Shown here: piece after piece, positions 17,330 through 27,137 of the stretch
Position numbering within the stretch: position 1 is the first letter of the stretch
How the letters are laid out: every line of letters begins with the position of its first letter
Source: Candidatus Sumerlaeota bacterium
GTDB lineage: Bacteria > Sumerlaeota > Sumerlaeia > JAFGJS01
Length of the DNA: 49,528 nucleotides
Direction of reading: 5' to 3'
Assembly (NCBI GenBank): GCA_016928995.1
Contig: JAFGJS010000084.1
Location: forward strand, 1-49,528
Notes under the pieces: generated by a model
What the model was told of the DNA's origin: nothing
Databases searched by the model: none
The model's input: only the letters and a program-made list of their open reading frames with translations
Made by a program: the position numbers and the translations under genes

Positions 17330-18499
17330 ATGGCTGTCCTCAAACCGCAACAGCAAGCGAATATCAATCGCTTGATGAAGCATTTGCGTCTTTATTTGAA
17401 CGCTCGCGCCGATTTTGCCGTGCGGGTCAATCCGCGTGTCAAAAACATCGTGGACGACATGATCTTTCATCATTTTCACCGGGTGCTGAGCACGCTGACT
17501 TTTGAGCGGATGTTCGGGCCGGTCCGCTTCATGGTGGCGGACATCCTGATGTCGACGGACATAACCAAGCGCAACGCGTTGTTTTCTCCGATGGATCAGA
17601 ACTCGATCATGACCATGCTGGTGGCTGAAAACAAAGAGTCGAACGAAGCTAAAAAACGCGCAGGCGTCAATATGCCGGTGTATGATCTGAAATCGCTGTA
17701 TGAATCGCTGGATCCTTCGCTGAATAAATTCATGGTGCTGATCGAATCCTGGGTTTGGTGGGACTTGCTGGATTCTTCGCTGTGCGGTATTTTCGAGGAA
17801 CGTCTGGAGCGGTTGCGCAATCTCGTGGCGAATGAAGGCATTGATAAAACGGAGCTCTCAAGGCATCTGGAGAACCGGCCGCCTGAAATGTCGCTGGAGG
17901 AGCTGACTGAAATCAAGTTCGATGATTTGATGGTGGAAGAGCAGGCGGCGCGCCTGGCGGTCAGCCTGGTTCGCGTCCGCGCCTGGTTCAAGGCGGAGCG
18001 CGACCGGGATGAGGCGTTTAAGATCATCCTGAAGCGCGACAGCAAGCCGGACAGTTTCGATGAAATGACGCCGATCATGGTGGAATGCGGCAAGCGCCTG
18101 CGGGCGATGGAAGCGGCGCGGAAAAGCACGACGATCGAACCGAATCTGCTGAGCTATTACGCCAAGCAGTTCTCCTGCGCTCCACAGGAAGTGACTCCAG
18201 AGCGGATCGCCAACCATGAGACCGCGAAGTTGCAGGAACTCTTGCCGCGATTAAACAGCGTCATCGCCCGGCACGATAGCATGGGCGAGCCGTATGATTT
18301 AAAGCACAAGCAGCAAGAGGAGATGGACGCGGCGCTGGTGAGCCTGCGCGGCCTGCTGAGCCTGCCGGCGAACTATCCGATCCTGCGTTTGGCTCAGGTG
18401 GAGCGTCACCGCACGGCAGCGGAGGAGGAAGTGGACGAATTCGACGCCGCTGCGCATCAAAGCATCGAAGCCGATCACGAGGGGCCGATGCTGTTTTAA
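17330..18499 (+). CDS. Unrecognised helical cytoplasmic protein
   Basis: A 389-residue protein that I do not recognise. It is predicted to be soluble and mostly alpha-helical, with many charged residues and no signal peptide or membrane segment. Recurrent features are FHHFHRVLSTLTFERMFG near residue 50, a Trp-rich stretch ESWVWWDLLD near 145, a helical Glu/Arg-rich middle, and an acidic C-terminal tail (AEEEVDEFDAAAH). The ATG at 17330 is chosen because AAAGGA lies 8 bases upstream; the frame extends to 17279 without a ribosome site. It is divergent from the ferredoxin and convergent with the GH2 gene. Codon use is like its neighbours, so it is probably a native lineage-specific gene. Confidence 0.75.
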   Translation: MAVLKPQQQANINRLMKHLRLYLNARADFAVRVNPRVKNIVDDMIFHHFHRVLSTLTFERMFGPVRFMVADILMSTDITKRNALFSPMDQNSIMTMLVAENKESNEAKKRAGVNMPVYDLKSLYESLDPSLNKFMVLIESWVWWDLLDSSLCGIFEERLERLRNLVANEGIDKTELSRHLENRPPEMSLEELTEIKFDDLMVEEQAARLAVSLVRVRAWFKAERDRDEAFKIILKRDSKPDSFDEMTPIMVECGKRLRAMEAARKSTTIEPNLLSYYAKQFSCAPQEVTPERIANHETAKLQELLPRLNSVIARHDSMGEPYDLKHKQQEEMDAALVSLRGLLSLPANYPILRLAQVERHRTAAEEEVDEFDAAAHQSIEADHEGPMLF

Positions 18500-18547
18500 G
18501 ACACCCAACCGGATCTCAATTGAATCCTTTGTCAGCGCGTTCGTGAG

Positions 18548-20902
18548 TCATCGCGTTTGGAGCGTGATGGTTGCCGCCTCCAGACCGGGGGCTTGAACTT
18601 TGATTCTGACGGCGCCAGCGGCGCGTCCGGCTTGAATCACGGCGAGACCACGGCCCTGCCAGACGTTATGCCGGAGCCCCTGATAATTGCCGTGGCCGTC
18701 GCGCCAGCCGTTGTCCAGACCGATAATCCGGCCGTGGCCTTCCACTGAAAAGTTCACTTCATGATCGGCGTCAGGCACGCGGACACCGTTTTCATCCACG
18801 ACGATCAACTCGAGATGGCACACATCCCGTCCGTCCGCATGCATTTCAACCACATCCGGCCGCAGTTCGATGCGTTGCGCGGCGCCGGCCGTGCGCAGAC
18901 TGAAGCGGCAAAGTTCCATGCCGTCCCTGCGGCCGATGATCAGCAACTCACCCGGCTCATAATCCATCACCAGACGCAGCCAGCCATCGACCTGGGTTTG
19001 CCGCAGCACGTCGAGTTCGCGGCCATTGAGCTGAACGATGACTTCAGGGCAGTTGGAGGCGATCATCAGTTCAAGCCGGCTGCCTTCCGGCCAGTTCCAG
19101 TCTTCTCGCAACAGGCGCCAGCGCCGGAAGAACGCTGGCATGCCTTGTTCTTCTTCGTCTTCCGCAACGGGCAGGGCGCAGGCGAACGCCATCGGCTCCT
19201 GCGTCCAAAGGCTCTGCCGCAGCCATCCAAGCGGCTTTTTATATCCGGTTGTGTCGAAGAGGCCGCTGTTGAAAATGCGGGAGGGCCATTCCGGCGCTTC
19301 TCCCAGGAAGTCGAACGCGGTCCAGAGGAACTGGCCGCAGATATATTCGTTGTCGCGCACGGCCATCCAGGCCTTGTGGCTATGGGAGTTTTCACTGCCG
19401 TATATCACGCGCCGGGGATAAGCCTGGTGGTGCTCCGCGTAGAAGCGCTCCATGTAGTTATAACCCACGATGTCGAGCTCCTCAGGAAATCCAACGGCGT
19501 TGGACATGACGGGATTGGCCAGCGCCGCCGTGACGGGGCGCGTCGTGTCGAGCTGCTTCACGGCCTTCGCCAGCCGCCGGGCGTATGAAACGATTTTTTC
19601 CGCGCGAGGATGATGCGGGCGGTATTCCTCGCCCAGCACGGGATGGGAAAAGGGATCGTTGGCGTAATCGACTTCGTTGACGATGCTCCACATGATGACG
19701 CAGGGGTGATTGCGGTCGCGGCGCACCATGTCTTGAATGTCGCGTTCAGCCCACTGCTCGAAGTCCTGCGCGTAGCCATAGCGGGCCGGCAAGCCGACGT
19801 TGCGTCCGCGAATCCACTTGTTTTTCGCTGGAGTGAACTCGTCGAAAGCCTCATCCTGCACCAGCAGACCCATGCGGTCGCACATGTCCAGCAGTTCGGG
19901 CGCTGGAGGATTGTGGCTGGTGCGGATGGCGTTGCATCCGACGGATTTAAGCAATTGCAGCCGACGCTCCAGGACGCGATCCGGAACCGCGGCGCCCAGG
20001 CATCCGGCGTCATGATGCAGACAGGCGCCTTTGATTTTCATGCCACGGCCATTGAGGAAAAATCCTTTGTCGGGATCGAATGCGATGCTGCGCACACCGA
20101 ACGGCGTGATGGTTTCGTCCACGGTTTCACCTGCGATTCGCAGCTCGCTTTTCAGCTGATAAAGCGCCGGAGCTTCCAAGGTCCAGCGCAGTGGATTGCT
20201 GATGGCCAGTTCGGAATCATGGACGGCGGAGCCGCCGCCTTCAATCTCGCCGTTTTGAGCGAGGCAGGCGACGGCGCCGCCATCGGGCGACAGAATCGTC
20301 AACAGCAGTTCATAATCCCGGCCGTCTTCGAAGCCGTTTTGCAGCCGCGTCTCCACGCGAACCTTGGCCTGTTGATCGGATATTTCCGGCGTGGAGACAA
20401 ACGTGCCCCAGTGCGCGATGCGCAGGGGATGCGTGATGCGCAGCCGCACATGGCGATAGATCCCGGAGCCGGTGTACCAGCGCGAATCAATGTGCTTGGT
20501 ATGATCGACGCGCACCGCCAGGATATTCTCCGCGTCGAAATGCAGATATGGGGTGAGATCATACTGAAAACTGGAATAACCGTAAGGGCGCCGTCCGATG
20601 AATTGGCCGTTGATCCAGACTTCGGAATTGCAATAAACGCCGTCGAATTCCACGGCGATCATCCGGTCCTGATGCGCGGAATCGAGAAAAAATCGCTTGC
20701 GATACCAGCCAACGCCGCCGGGGGCGTAGCCGGTTGAACTGGCGTATTCCGGCGTGAAAGGCCCTTCGATGCTCCAGTCGTGAGGGACATCGACCTCGCG
20801 CCAGGTGGAGCCGTCGTAATGCTCGCTATACGCCTCCGGCACGTCGCCTTGATGAAAACGCCAATCAAAATCAAAATTGAATTCAATCCGTGTCTGATGC
20901 AA
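18548..20902 (-). CDS. Glycoside hydrolase family 2 protein (beta-galactosidase type)
   Basis: A 784-residue retaining glycosidase with the GH2 order: sugar-binding jelly roll (GVGWYRKRF, WINGQFIGRRPYGYSSF), Ig-like domain, TIM barrel, and C-terminal Ig-like modules of the type following many GH2 barrels. The acid/base is in MWSIVNEVDY (Glu410). The nucleophile is in YGSENSHSHKAW (Glu504). GACLHHDAG is the barrel-entry motif. Such enzymes remove terminal beta-galactosyl or related residues from glycans; the exact sugar is not assignable. A TTG start at 20902 is proposed because AAGGGGGA lies ~8 bases upstream and MHQTRIEFNFDFDWRFH is a classic GH2 beginning; the frame is open back to 20974. 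No signal peptide is seen, so it is probably cytoplasmic. Confidence 0.93.
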   Translation of the reverse strand: MHQTRIEFNFDFDWRFHQGDVPEAYSEHYDGSTWREVDVPHDWSIEGPFTPEYASSTGYAPGGVGWYRKRFFLDSAHQDRMIAVEFDGVYCNSEVWINGQFIGRRPYGYSSFQYDLTPYLHFDAENILAVRVDHTKHIDSRWYTGSGIYRHVRLRITHPLRIAHWGTFVSTPEISDQQAKVRVETRLQNGFEDGRDYELLLTILSPDGGAVACLAQNGEIEGGGSAVHDSELAISNPLRWTLEAPALYQLKSELRIAGETVDETITPFGVRSIAFDPDKGFFLNGRGMKIKGACLHHDAGCLGAAVPDRVLERRLQLLKSVGCNAIRTSHNPPAPELLDMCDRMGLLVQDEAFDEFTPAKNKWIRGRNVGLPARYGYAQDFEQWAERDIQDMVRRDRNHPCVIMWSIVNEVDYANDPFSHPVLGEEYRPHHPRAEKIVSYARRLAKAVKQLDTTRPVTAALANPVMSNAVGFPEELDIVGYNYMERFYAEHHQAYPRRVIYGSENSHSHKAWMAVRDNEYICGQFLWTAFDFLGEAPEWPSRIFNSGLFDTTGYKKPLGWLRQSLWTQEPMAFACALPVAEDEEEQGMPAFFRRWRLLREDWNWPEGSRLELMIASNCPEVIVQLNGRELDVLRQTQVDGWLRLVMDYEPGELLIIGRRDGMELCRFSLRTAGAAQRIELRPDVVEMHADGRDVCHLELIVVDENGVRVPDADHEVNFSVEGHGRIIGLDNGWRDGHGNYQGLRHNVWQGRGLAVIQAGRAAGAVRIKVQAPGLEAATITLQTR

Positions 20903-21382
20903 AACGCAGCTCCCCCTTGAAAATTCAACGTCGATCATGGATCGAAGTTGGATGGATCGGGCAAAACCTGTCAAGCGCGAATATGAGAGGGATGGCTCGT
21001 TTTAGGCAAATGCGAGATAAAATCCCATTGCATTCCGCATGGCCGCACGGCTAAGGTCGGACATTCCTCATGTGTTCTTGACATGGCAATCCGATCAACG
21101 ATAGATCTGGCCGAACGGTCCGAGGCCATATCAGAACCTGCATCGAGCGGCACAGACGGCGCGGCAAGAAATCATCGCCTTGAAATCCCTGCCCCGCGTT
21201 GGGATTTGCGTCTCTGTAAAATAAATTTTTGGGCGACGGCATTTTTTCCGCTAACATTTTCGCCTATTTGTTGTCTTAAGCAACGGTTCACCTTTTTTTT
21301 CAGTCAAATTTCCAACGAAAGGAAATCGCGGCTGGATTTCGCGCGGCAAACCCGAAGCGCATTCCAGCGGTCATCAATTGTC
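20903..21382. other. Divergent intergenic region between two GH2 genes
   Basis: About 480 bp without a supported gene. A TTGACA hexamer at 21078-21083 is followed 17-18 bases later by ATAGATC, a weak candidate promoter for the rightward GH2 operon. An open frame runs from 21083 into the GH2 gene, but its first 100 residues are not GH2-like and precede a clear signal peptide, so they are treated as leader. Both glycosidases could be co-regulated from here, but no operator palindrome stands out. Confidence 0.4.
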
Positions 21383-23749
21383 ATGCTTGCTGCCTATCGA
21401 ACCTTTGCCTCTTTATGCTTATTCACCTTCATCCTGCTCGCCGCGCCAGGCGCGCAGCCCGCGCCGTCCACGGATGTCGCTTTTCCGCTGAGCGACGTGT
21501 GCGCGCGGAGTTCTATTTGTCTGAACGGCGAATGGGATTTCGCCAAGGACGAGGGCGACAACGGCGTGAAACAACGCTGGTACATGCCTTCCCATAACTA
21601 TTCACGCTGGGAAAAAGCGCCTGTGCCAATGGGATACAACGGCTCGACCGGTCCGGATGGTGTTCCGGAATACCGCGGCGTGGCGTGGTATCATCGCAAA
21701 GTCCAGGCGCCCGCGGATTGGACGGGCGACTTGACCTTGTGGTTCATGGGGTCGTACTACGCCACCGATGTATGGGTCAACGGCCAATACGCCGGATTGC
21801 ACAAGGGCGGGGACACTTATTTCAGCTTCGAACTGGAGGGCCTGGCGAAGCCGGGGCAGGAGTTCGATTTGACGGCGCGTATAGATAATCGTTTGAACTA
21901 TTCGACAGTTCCCTCGCAGCACATGCACTGGCAGCCGTGGGGCGGAATTTACCGCGATGTGTTTTTGATCGAACAGCCGGAGACGCTGCTGGCGGATCCG
22001 TTTGTGATGTTCAGCGTGCCGGTGAACGGCCAGCCTACAATGAAAGGAACAGCGGCGGCGTGCAACTGGAGCAGGGAGAAATTCGAGGGGACGCTTACGG
22101 CGCAGCTGTTGGACCCCGATGCGGGCAACCAGGTCGTGCAGGAGACGCAAGTGGCGTTGAGCCTGAAGCCTGATGAGGATCGCGATGTTGAGTTTGAGCT
22201 GAGCCTGCCGGGCGTCAAACTGTGGTCGCCGGAATGCCCGAAACTCTATAAGCTGAAACTGGATTGGGGCGCCGGCAGCATGGAATTTCCTGTCGGCGTG
22301 CGGGAATTGCGCATTGAGGGGACGCAGGTACTGCTGAACAACCGGCGCATCTGGATGCAGGGGATCGCGCATCATGAGTTTTTCAACGGCAAGCCCCCGG
22401 CCTGGCAAAAAGACGCGTGGCATGACCGGCTGATACTGATGCGCAAGGAGTATCATTGCAACATGATCCGGTTGGGGCATTATGTCAACGATCCTGACGT
22501 GTATCGCTGGGCGGACGAACTGGGGATGCTGGTCTTCACTGAAATTCCAGTCTGGCAGATGCATAACGGCGGGGCGTTGCAGAGTAAAAACATCTGGGAA
22601 GGCGTGCTGAAACCGGAGCTGACCGAGATGGTCGTGCGGCTGCGCAATCATCCATGCATTTTTGGCTGGGGCGTTTCGAACGAGACACATAATATGACGG
22701 CTTATTTCAGGCAATCCATCGAACTGATCCGTGAGTTGGATTCAACCCGCTTTGTGCAGCCGGTTTTTGACGCCATGACGGACCTGAATCATTCGCGCAT
22801 GGGCGATCTGGACGCGCGTAATCTGCATTACGGCTGGTATCATTCCGACAACATCTATGAATTGCGCAACGCGATGCAAACACTGGAAAGCGCATTGGGC
22901 GACATGCCGTTGTATGTGGCTGAACTGGGCGCCATGTCCGAACTCGGCAATCTGAATGGCGGCTACGGCGATTTTTCGAAATTCTCTGAAACTTATCATG
23001 ACAAGCTCGTGCGTTTCGGCATGCAATATTGCCCCACGATGAGCAACCTGACATGCGGGATTACGGTGTGGTGCTGGGCGGACCTGATCATGGGCGGCTC
23101 GTATATCCGGCACGGCATCATGGACATGGATGAGAAGCCGAAACTCTGCGCTTATGCCGTGCGCAATCTGCTCGAAGGCGACGTGCGGCTGTACATCTCC
23201 GAAATTTCGGCCAGCGTGATACCCGGCTGGTCATGGCGGGCGAATCTGGTGATGTTCAATCCCGAACTGCAACAGATTGGTCCGCTGAAGGCGCGCTATT
23301 GGCTGCTGAAAGGCTCAAAGGTGCTGATGGAGGGCGCCGTTGACGAGGACATCTATTTGTCGCAGGCTGAACGTTCGAAGGTCTTGACGCGCGTTGAATG
23401 GAACGCGCCGGACGATGCTGAGCCGGGGATGTATGCGTTCTGGGCCGAATTGTACGACCAGGACGGCAAGCGGATCTACACCAACAGCAGCTACTTCGAC
23501 GTGGGCAAGCCGTCGCGTCCGGGGATTCTGCAGGCGCGTGTGCTGTGCCACGGCGAACCGGTGGAAGGCGCAACGATGCAGCTGAGCGGCGTAGAAATCC
23601 CGGTCTACCGTCATCCGGGTCTGCTGATTCCGCTCGAAGAGGGCGAGTATCGCTTGATTTTTTCGGCGCCGGGTTTGCAGAATCAAGAGCGCGCCGTGAA
23701 AATTTCTCGCGGCGGCCGCACTGAGTTGGATGTCGAATTGGCGCCATGA
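21383..23749 (+). CDS. Exported glycoside hydrolase family 2 protein (beta-glucuronidase/galactosidase-like)
   Basis: A 788-residue enzyme with a signal peptide (YRTFASLCLFTFILLAAPGA), so it acts in the periplasm or outside. After the jelly-roll domain (GVAWYHRKV, DVWVNGQYAG) and an Ig-like domain comes a TIM barrel. The acid/base is in GWGVSNETHN (Glu434), and the nucleophile is in YVAELGAMSE (Glu514). The region from ~705 (RPGILQARVLCHGEPVEGA) is an extra Ig/carboxypeptidase-regulatory-like or PEGA-like module that probably binds surface glycans. The ribosome site at this ATG is weak, but the signal peptide fixes the start. The stop overlaps the next gene by ATGA, so the glycosidase is translationally coupled to two membrane proteins. 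Confidence 0.92.
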   Translation: MLAAYRTFASLCLFTFILLAAPGAQPAPSTDVAFPLSDVCARSSICLNGEWDFAKDEGDNGVKQRWYMPSHNYSRWEKAPVPMGYNGSTGPDGVPEYRGVAWYHRKVQAPADWTGDLTLWFMGSYYATDVWVNGQYAGLHKGGDTYFSFELEGLAKPGQEFDLTARIDNRLNYSTVPSQHMHWQPWGGIYRDVFLIEQPETLLADPFVMFSVPVNGQPTMKGTAAACNWSREKFEGTLTAQLLDPDAGNQVVQETQVALSLKPDEDRDVEFELSLPGVKLWSPECPKLYKLKLDWGAGSMEFPVGVRELRIEGTQVLLNNRRIWMQGIAHHEFFNGKPPAWQKDAWHDRLILMRKEYHCNMIRLGHYVNDPDVYRWADELGMLVFTEIPVWQMHNGGALQSKNIWEGVLKPELTEMVVRLRNHPCIFGWGVSNETHNMTAYFRQSIELIRELDSTRFVQPVFDAMTDLNHSRMGDLDARNLHYGWYHSDNIYELRNAMQTLESALGDMPLYVAELGAMSELGNLNGGYGDFSKFSETYHDKLVRFGMQYCPTMSNLTCGITVWCWADLIMGGSYIRHGIMDMDEKPKLCAYAVRNLLEGDVRLYISEISASVIPGWSWRANLVMFNPELQQIGPLKARYWLLKGSKVLMEGAVDEDIYLSQAERSKVLTRVEWNAPDDAEPGMYAFWAELYDQDGKRIYTNSSYFDVGKPSRPGILQARVLCHGEPVEGATMQLSGVEIPVYRHPGLLIPLEEGEYRLIFSAPGLQNQERAVKISRGGRTELDVELAP

Positions 23750-25344
23750 GTTTTTCACAACGATTTCGGGCGTTGCTTTGGACGCTCCCCTTCTGGCCGG
23801 CGGCGTGGGCCGCGGTGTTCTACCGCGTGTTCGACGACGATGAATTTCAGCATGCGCACATGGCCTGGCAGATCTGGAACGGCAACATTCCCTACCTTGA
23901 TTTCTTCGAGCACCACCTTCCGCTCTATCATTATTTAATCGCGCCGCTCTTCATCTTTGGTTCGCATGCGTGGATGATCTTTGCGCTTCGCGGATTGAGC
24001 CTGGCGATGCTGATCGTGACGCTGTGGCTGTGCGGACGGCTGGCCGTGCGGCTGGGCGCGTCTCGCGACGCCGCCATCGCCGCTGTGGCGCTGTGCCTGT
24101 TCGCGCCGGTTTTCACGTTCAAGGCGCTGGAGGTGCGGCCTGGCGCGCTGGGCGTGATGCTGTTCGTGATTGCGCTGAACATGATTTTCGAGGCGGAGGA
24201 AAAACCGGGCACGAAGCGGATGCTGCTGGCGGGATTCATCGCCGGCGCCATGACGCTCGCATCGCAGAAATTCGGCTTGTGCGCGGTGGGATGCGTCGCT
24301 GCCGCGGCAATCCTGTACGGCGTGCGTCCGGCGATCTGGGTTGCGCTGGGAGGCGCGCTCAGCGCCGCGATGTTTGTGCTGACGATGATGGAGCAGGGAG
24401 CATGGGACGGCTGCTGGATGTATGTGATGGAGATGAATCTGCATTGGAAGCATCGTTTTTCGCCGGCCGGATATTTAACCGAGCTCTTTCTGTCCAGCGG
24501 GATGTTGCTGGCGCTGGGCGCCATCGGCGTCCTGCGGCGGTATTGGGATCCGGCCTGGAACAGCGAATCCGCCCGGCGGCAATGGGCCTTGCTGACGTTG
24601 CTGCTGTGTCAGGGGCTGAGCGTGCTGGTTGCGCCGGAGCCGTACCGTCAGCTTTACATGCCCTTGTTTCCGTTGCTGACGATCGGCGCGGCGTGGGCTT
24701 TTGACGGCCTTGGCGCTTGCCTGACGGATGCGCGGACGCGCCGGGCGGCGTTGATCGCGCTCACGGTGCTCGCCGCGTTGCCTGGATCGCGGCGCACCAT
24801 TGATGAGTTTTCCACGCCGAACGCTCCGGACCTGGCGCGGATGCGTTTGATCGAGCGCCTCTCGCCCGCCGGTTCGCCGGTGTTCGACGGCCGGGGACTG
24901 ATGTTCTACCGGCCGCACGTGGGTTTTTATGGCTGCATGCACGCGGGGATTCAGGCCATGCTCGATCCAACGGAGCAATCGGCCAACGTGATTGGCGCGC
25001 TGCGGCGGCGCAAACTTCCGCCGGTGATCCTCGATTATCGCGTGGAGCAAATGCCGCCGGAGATTCCGGCGTTCATCGCGGAGCATTATCTGGCGCTACC
25101 GGAAGATCCACAGGTGCGCATGCCGGGCTTCACACTCGACCGGGCGCGGCTGAGCGGACGGCGCGGAGGCAAGTTCAACGTGGAGTTTGCGGGAAGCTAC
25201 CTAGTGCGCTGGGACGGCGACAGTTTGGTGATCGACGGCGAAGCGGTGGAGAACGGCAAAGTGTTGCAATTAAACGCTGGTGAGCATAGAATCCAGGCGC
25301 GCGGTTTTGTAGAGAATCTCGTTTTTACACGGGCAGGCGGCTGA
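23746..25344 (+). CDS. Polytopic GT-C-type membrane protein (putative dolichyl/undecaprenyl-phosphate sugar glycosyltransferase)
   Basis: A 532-residue inner-membrane protein with about ten hydrophobic segments and a soluble C-terminal ~150 residues. The first periplasmic loop carries VFDDDEFQHAHMAW, an acidic motif at the position of the catalytic Asp/Glu of GT-C glycosyltransferases (PMT/ArnT/GT83 types). HHLPLYHYLIAPL follows, as in that superfamily. Such enzymes move a sugar from a lipid-phosphate carrier to a protein or glycan outside the membrane. It overlaps the upstream GH2 (ATGA) and the downstream homologue (TGATG), so the three form one translationally coupled unit. The acceptor and sugar are unknown. 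Confidence 0.8.
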   Translation: MSFSQRFRALLWTLPFWPAAWAAVFYRVFDDDEFQHAHMAWQIWNGNIPYLDFFEHHLPLYHYLIAPLFIFGSHAWMIFALRGLSLAMLIVTLWLCGRLAVRLGASRDAAIAAVALCLFAPVFTFKALEVRPGALGVMLFVIALNMIFEAEEKPGTKRMLLAGFIAGAMTLASQKFGLCAVGCVAAAAILYGVRPAIWVALGGALSAAMFVLTMMEQGAWDGCWMYVMEMNLHWKHRFSPAGYLTELFLSSGMLLALGAIGVLRRYWDPAWNSESARRQWALLTLLLCQGLSVLVAPEPYRQLYMPLFPLLTIGAAWAFDGLGACLTDARTRRAALIALTVLAALPGSRRTIDEFSTPNAPDLARMRLIERLSPAGSPVFDGRGLMFYRPHVGFYGCMHAGIQAMLDPTEQSANVIGALRRRKLPPVILDYRVEQMPPEIPAFIAEHYLALPEDPQVRMPGFTLDRARLSGRRGGKFNVEFAGSYLVRWDGDSLVIDGEAVENGKVLQLNAGEHRIQARGFVENLVFTRAGG

Positions 25345-26906
25345 TGGCGACGCTTGATGACAAATCCCAGCGGATGTCGCGTTTTGCGCTGACGTTGCTG
25401 CTGCTGCTGCTGCTGGCGGCGGCGCATGCGGCCTGGCATGTACAGCACGATCTGCGCATGCTGGCTTTCCCCTTTCCGCAGGATTATGTGGAGGGTGTGA
25501 CGCAGCTGATGCAGCAACGCTTCAATGAGGGGTTAACGCTGTATCCCATAGTGTCGGATCAACCGCCGTGGCTGCATAATCCGTATCCGCCGATGGGATA
25601 TTGGATTACGCACATCGTGGGCCGGCTGACGGGAACGGCGCATCCATACCGGGCCGCCCGGCTGGCCGCGCTGCTGGCCACGCTGATCTGCGCCGGGCTG
25701 ATTTTCCGGCTGTCCGCCTGCGGCCGGGGGCGATTCTGCGGTTTCGCCGCCGTTGGGCTGTTTCTCTTCTCGCCGTTGGTTCTGAGGTACGGTTGCTTTT
25801 GCCGGCCGGACATGCTGGCGTTGATGTTTTCATTGGCGGCTGTCGCGGCGCTATGGAACCGCCGGAACGCGGGATTGGCGGCGCTGGCGGGCGTCTGCGC
25901 GGCGCTGGCACTGTTGACCAAGCCGCAATACTTCGCCGCCGGGCTGGCGATCAGCGTACATCTATTTCGCAACGACCGGAAACTGCTAGCGCCGTTTCTT
26001 GCCACGCTGTGCGGTTCATGCGGGCTGGCGCTGGCGATGCTGCATATTCAATCCGATGGCGCGGTATGGAGCCATCTCTTCGCGCTGAACGTGCTGCCGT
26101 TCGACTGGGGCGGTGGCATGGCGCGGCTGGCCGACTTCGCCGGACGCCATGCGCTGCTGCTCACGGCGCTGATCCTATTGCTGATCAATCCGCAGAAATC
26201 GTCGGCCGATGAGCCGCCGCGCGATCTGGCCTGGATGTATGGCCTATGCGCGCTGCTGCCGCTGCCGTTGATCGCCAAGACCGGCGCGGAGGAAAATTAT
26301 CTACTGGAACTGCTTGCGGTGGGGTCGCTGGCCGCGGGACGTTTCGCTTCGCGGCTGGATGGCCGGACGCTGACAATCGGCGCCGCGCTGCTGGCCGCGC
26401 AATGGCTGGTGTATCTTCCCGTGCAGCCACAGCCGGTTTTCTCGCGCACGTACGGGCAGGAGCTGTCGAGCGATTTCGGCGCGATCACCCCGACGCAAAT
26501 GGACCGCGATATAGGCGGCAAGATCGTTGAGGAGTTCCGCATGGCGGAGGGAGACGTGCTGGCCTGCGACGTGGGGTATGTGATGTTGTCGGGCAAACCA
26601 GTCATTTACCAGCCGTTTCAATTCACGCAGCTTGCCCGCTCCGGGCGTTTTGACGCTGAACTGCTGATCGAGCGGATCGAGTCCGGCTCTTTTGCGCTGA
26701 TCATGCTGCGCGGTCCGGCTGGAACGCCGGAAGAGTCCGATAAGGACGGCGCAGGATTAGCGCCCGGCGATCTGCCGGAAGCCTCAACTGCGGAAGAAAT
26801 CCAGCAATCCCCGTTTTTCACCAATGCCATGCTGCGCGTAATCAACAGACATTATGCGCTGAAGCGTCAAATTGGGCCGTATTTCTTGTATGAACCGAAA
26901 ATTTAG
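25344..26906 (+). CDS. Second polytopic GT-C-type membrane protein
   Basis: A 520-residue membrane protein related in layout to its upstream neighbour: an N-terminal helix (ALTLLLLLLLAAAHAAW), a first loop with QDYVEGVTQLMQQRF and the aromatic/proline stretch WLHNPYPPMGYW, then about ten more membrane segments and a soluble tail. In GT-C enzymes an acidic residue in this loop is catalytic; here Asp/Glu in the QDYVEG stretch is the candidate. It begins at the last base of the previous stop codon (TGATG). The pair may act successively on one glycan. It is the last gene of the unit, and no strong terminator is seen after it. Confidence 0.78.
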   Translation: MATLDDKSQRMSRFALTLLLLLLLAAAHAAWHVQHDLRMLAFPFPQDYVEGVTQLMQQRFNEGLTLYPIVSDQPPWLHNPYPPMGYWITHIVGRLTGTAHPYRAARLAALLATLICAGLIFRLSACGRGRFCGFAAVGLFLFSPLVLRYGCFCRPDMLALMFSLAAVAALWNRRNAGLAALAGVCAALALLTKPQYFAAGLAISVHLFRNDRKLLAPFLATLCGSCGLALAMLHIQSDGAVWSHLFALNVLPFDWGGGMARLADFAGRHALLLTALILLLINPQKSSADEPPRDLAWMYGLCALLPLPLIAKTGAEENYLLELLAVGSLAAGRFASRLDGRTLTIGAALLAAQWLVYLPVQPQPVFSRTYGQELSSDFGAITPTQMDRDIGGKIVEEFRMAEGDVLACDVGYVMLSGKPVIYQPFQFTQLARSGRFDAELLIERIESGSFALIMLRGPAGTPEESDKDGAGLAPGDLPEASTAEEIQQSPFFTNAMLRVINRHYALKRQIGPYFLYEPKI

Positions 26907-27009
26907 GGCATTCAATCATGATGTGCACTTTGGAAAATCCATCACGATAGTTCCCAAAACGGCAGGGACAGAGCCCCAGCAAAGTTCTCACAGAGTCTTG
27001 GAATAAGTA

Positions 27010-27038
27010 TTGACAGGTTTTCTCGACGCCGATAGAAA
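27010..27038 (+). promoter_or_regulatory. Candidate sigma70-type promoter upstream of nuoA
   Basis: A perfect -35 hexamer TTGACA (27010-27015), a 17-base spacer, and TAGAAA (27033-27038), which matches four of six -10 positions. It lies about 175 bp upstream of nuoA in the 308-bp gap after the glycosyltransferase gene. A second -10-like TATTAT at 27121 lacks a good -35. A GGCAGGGACAGAG stretch at 26961 resembles dispersed repeat tails but has no partner here. Confidence 0.45.
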
Positions 27039-27137
27039 GAGGACGTTTTGAGCCTGATTTTCATCAGTCGTAACAAACTGTGTATTTTGAGGATTGGGCG
27101 CCTAAACCACAACAAGCCGATATTATAGCACGGTTTT

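Noticed and set aside
21083-21382. 100-residue N-terminal extension of the second GH2
   Set aside because: It would bury a clear signal peptide inside the protein, and its composition is non-coding in appearance.
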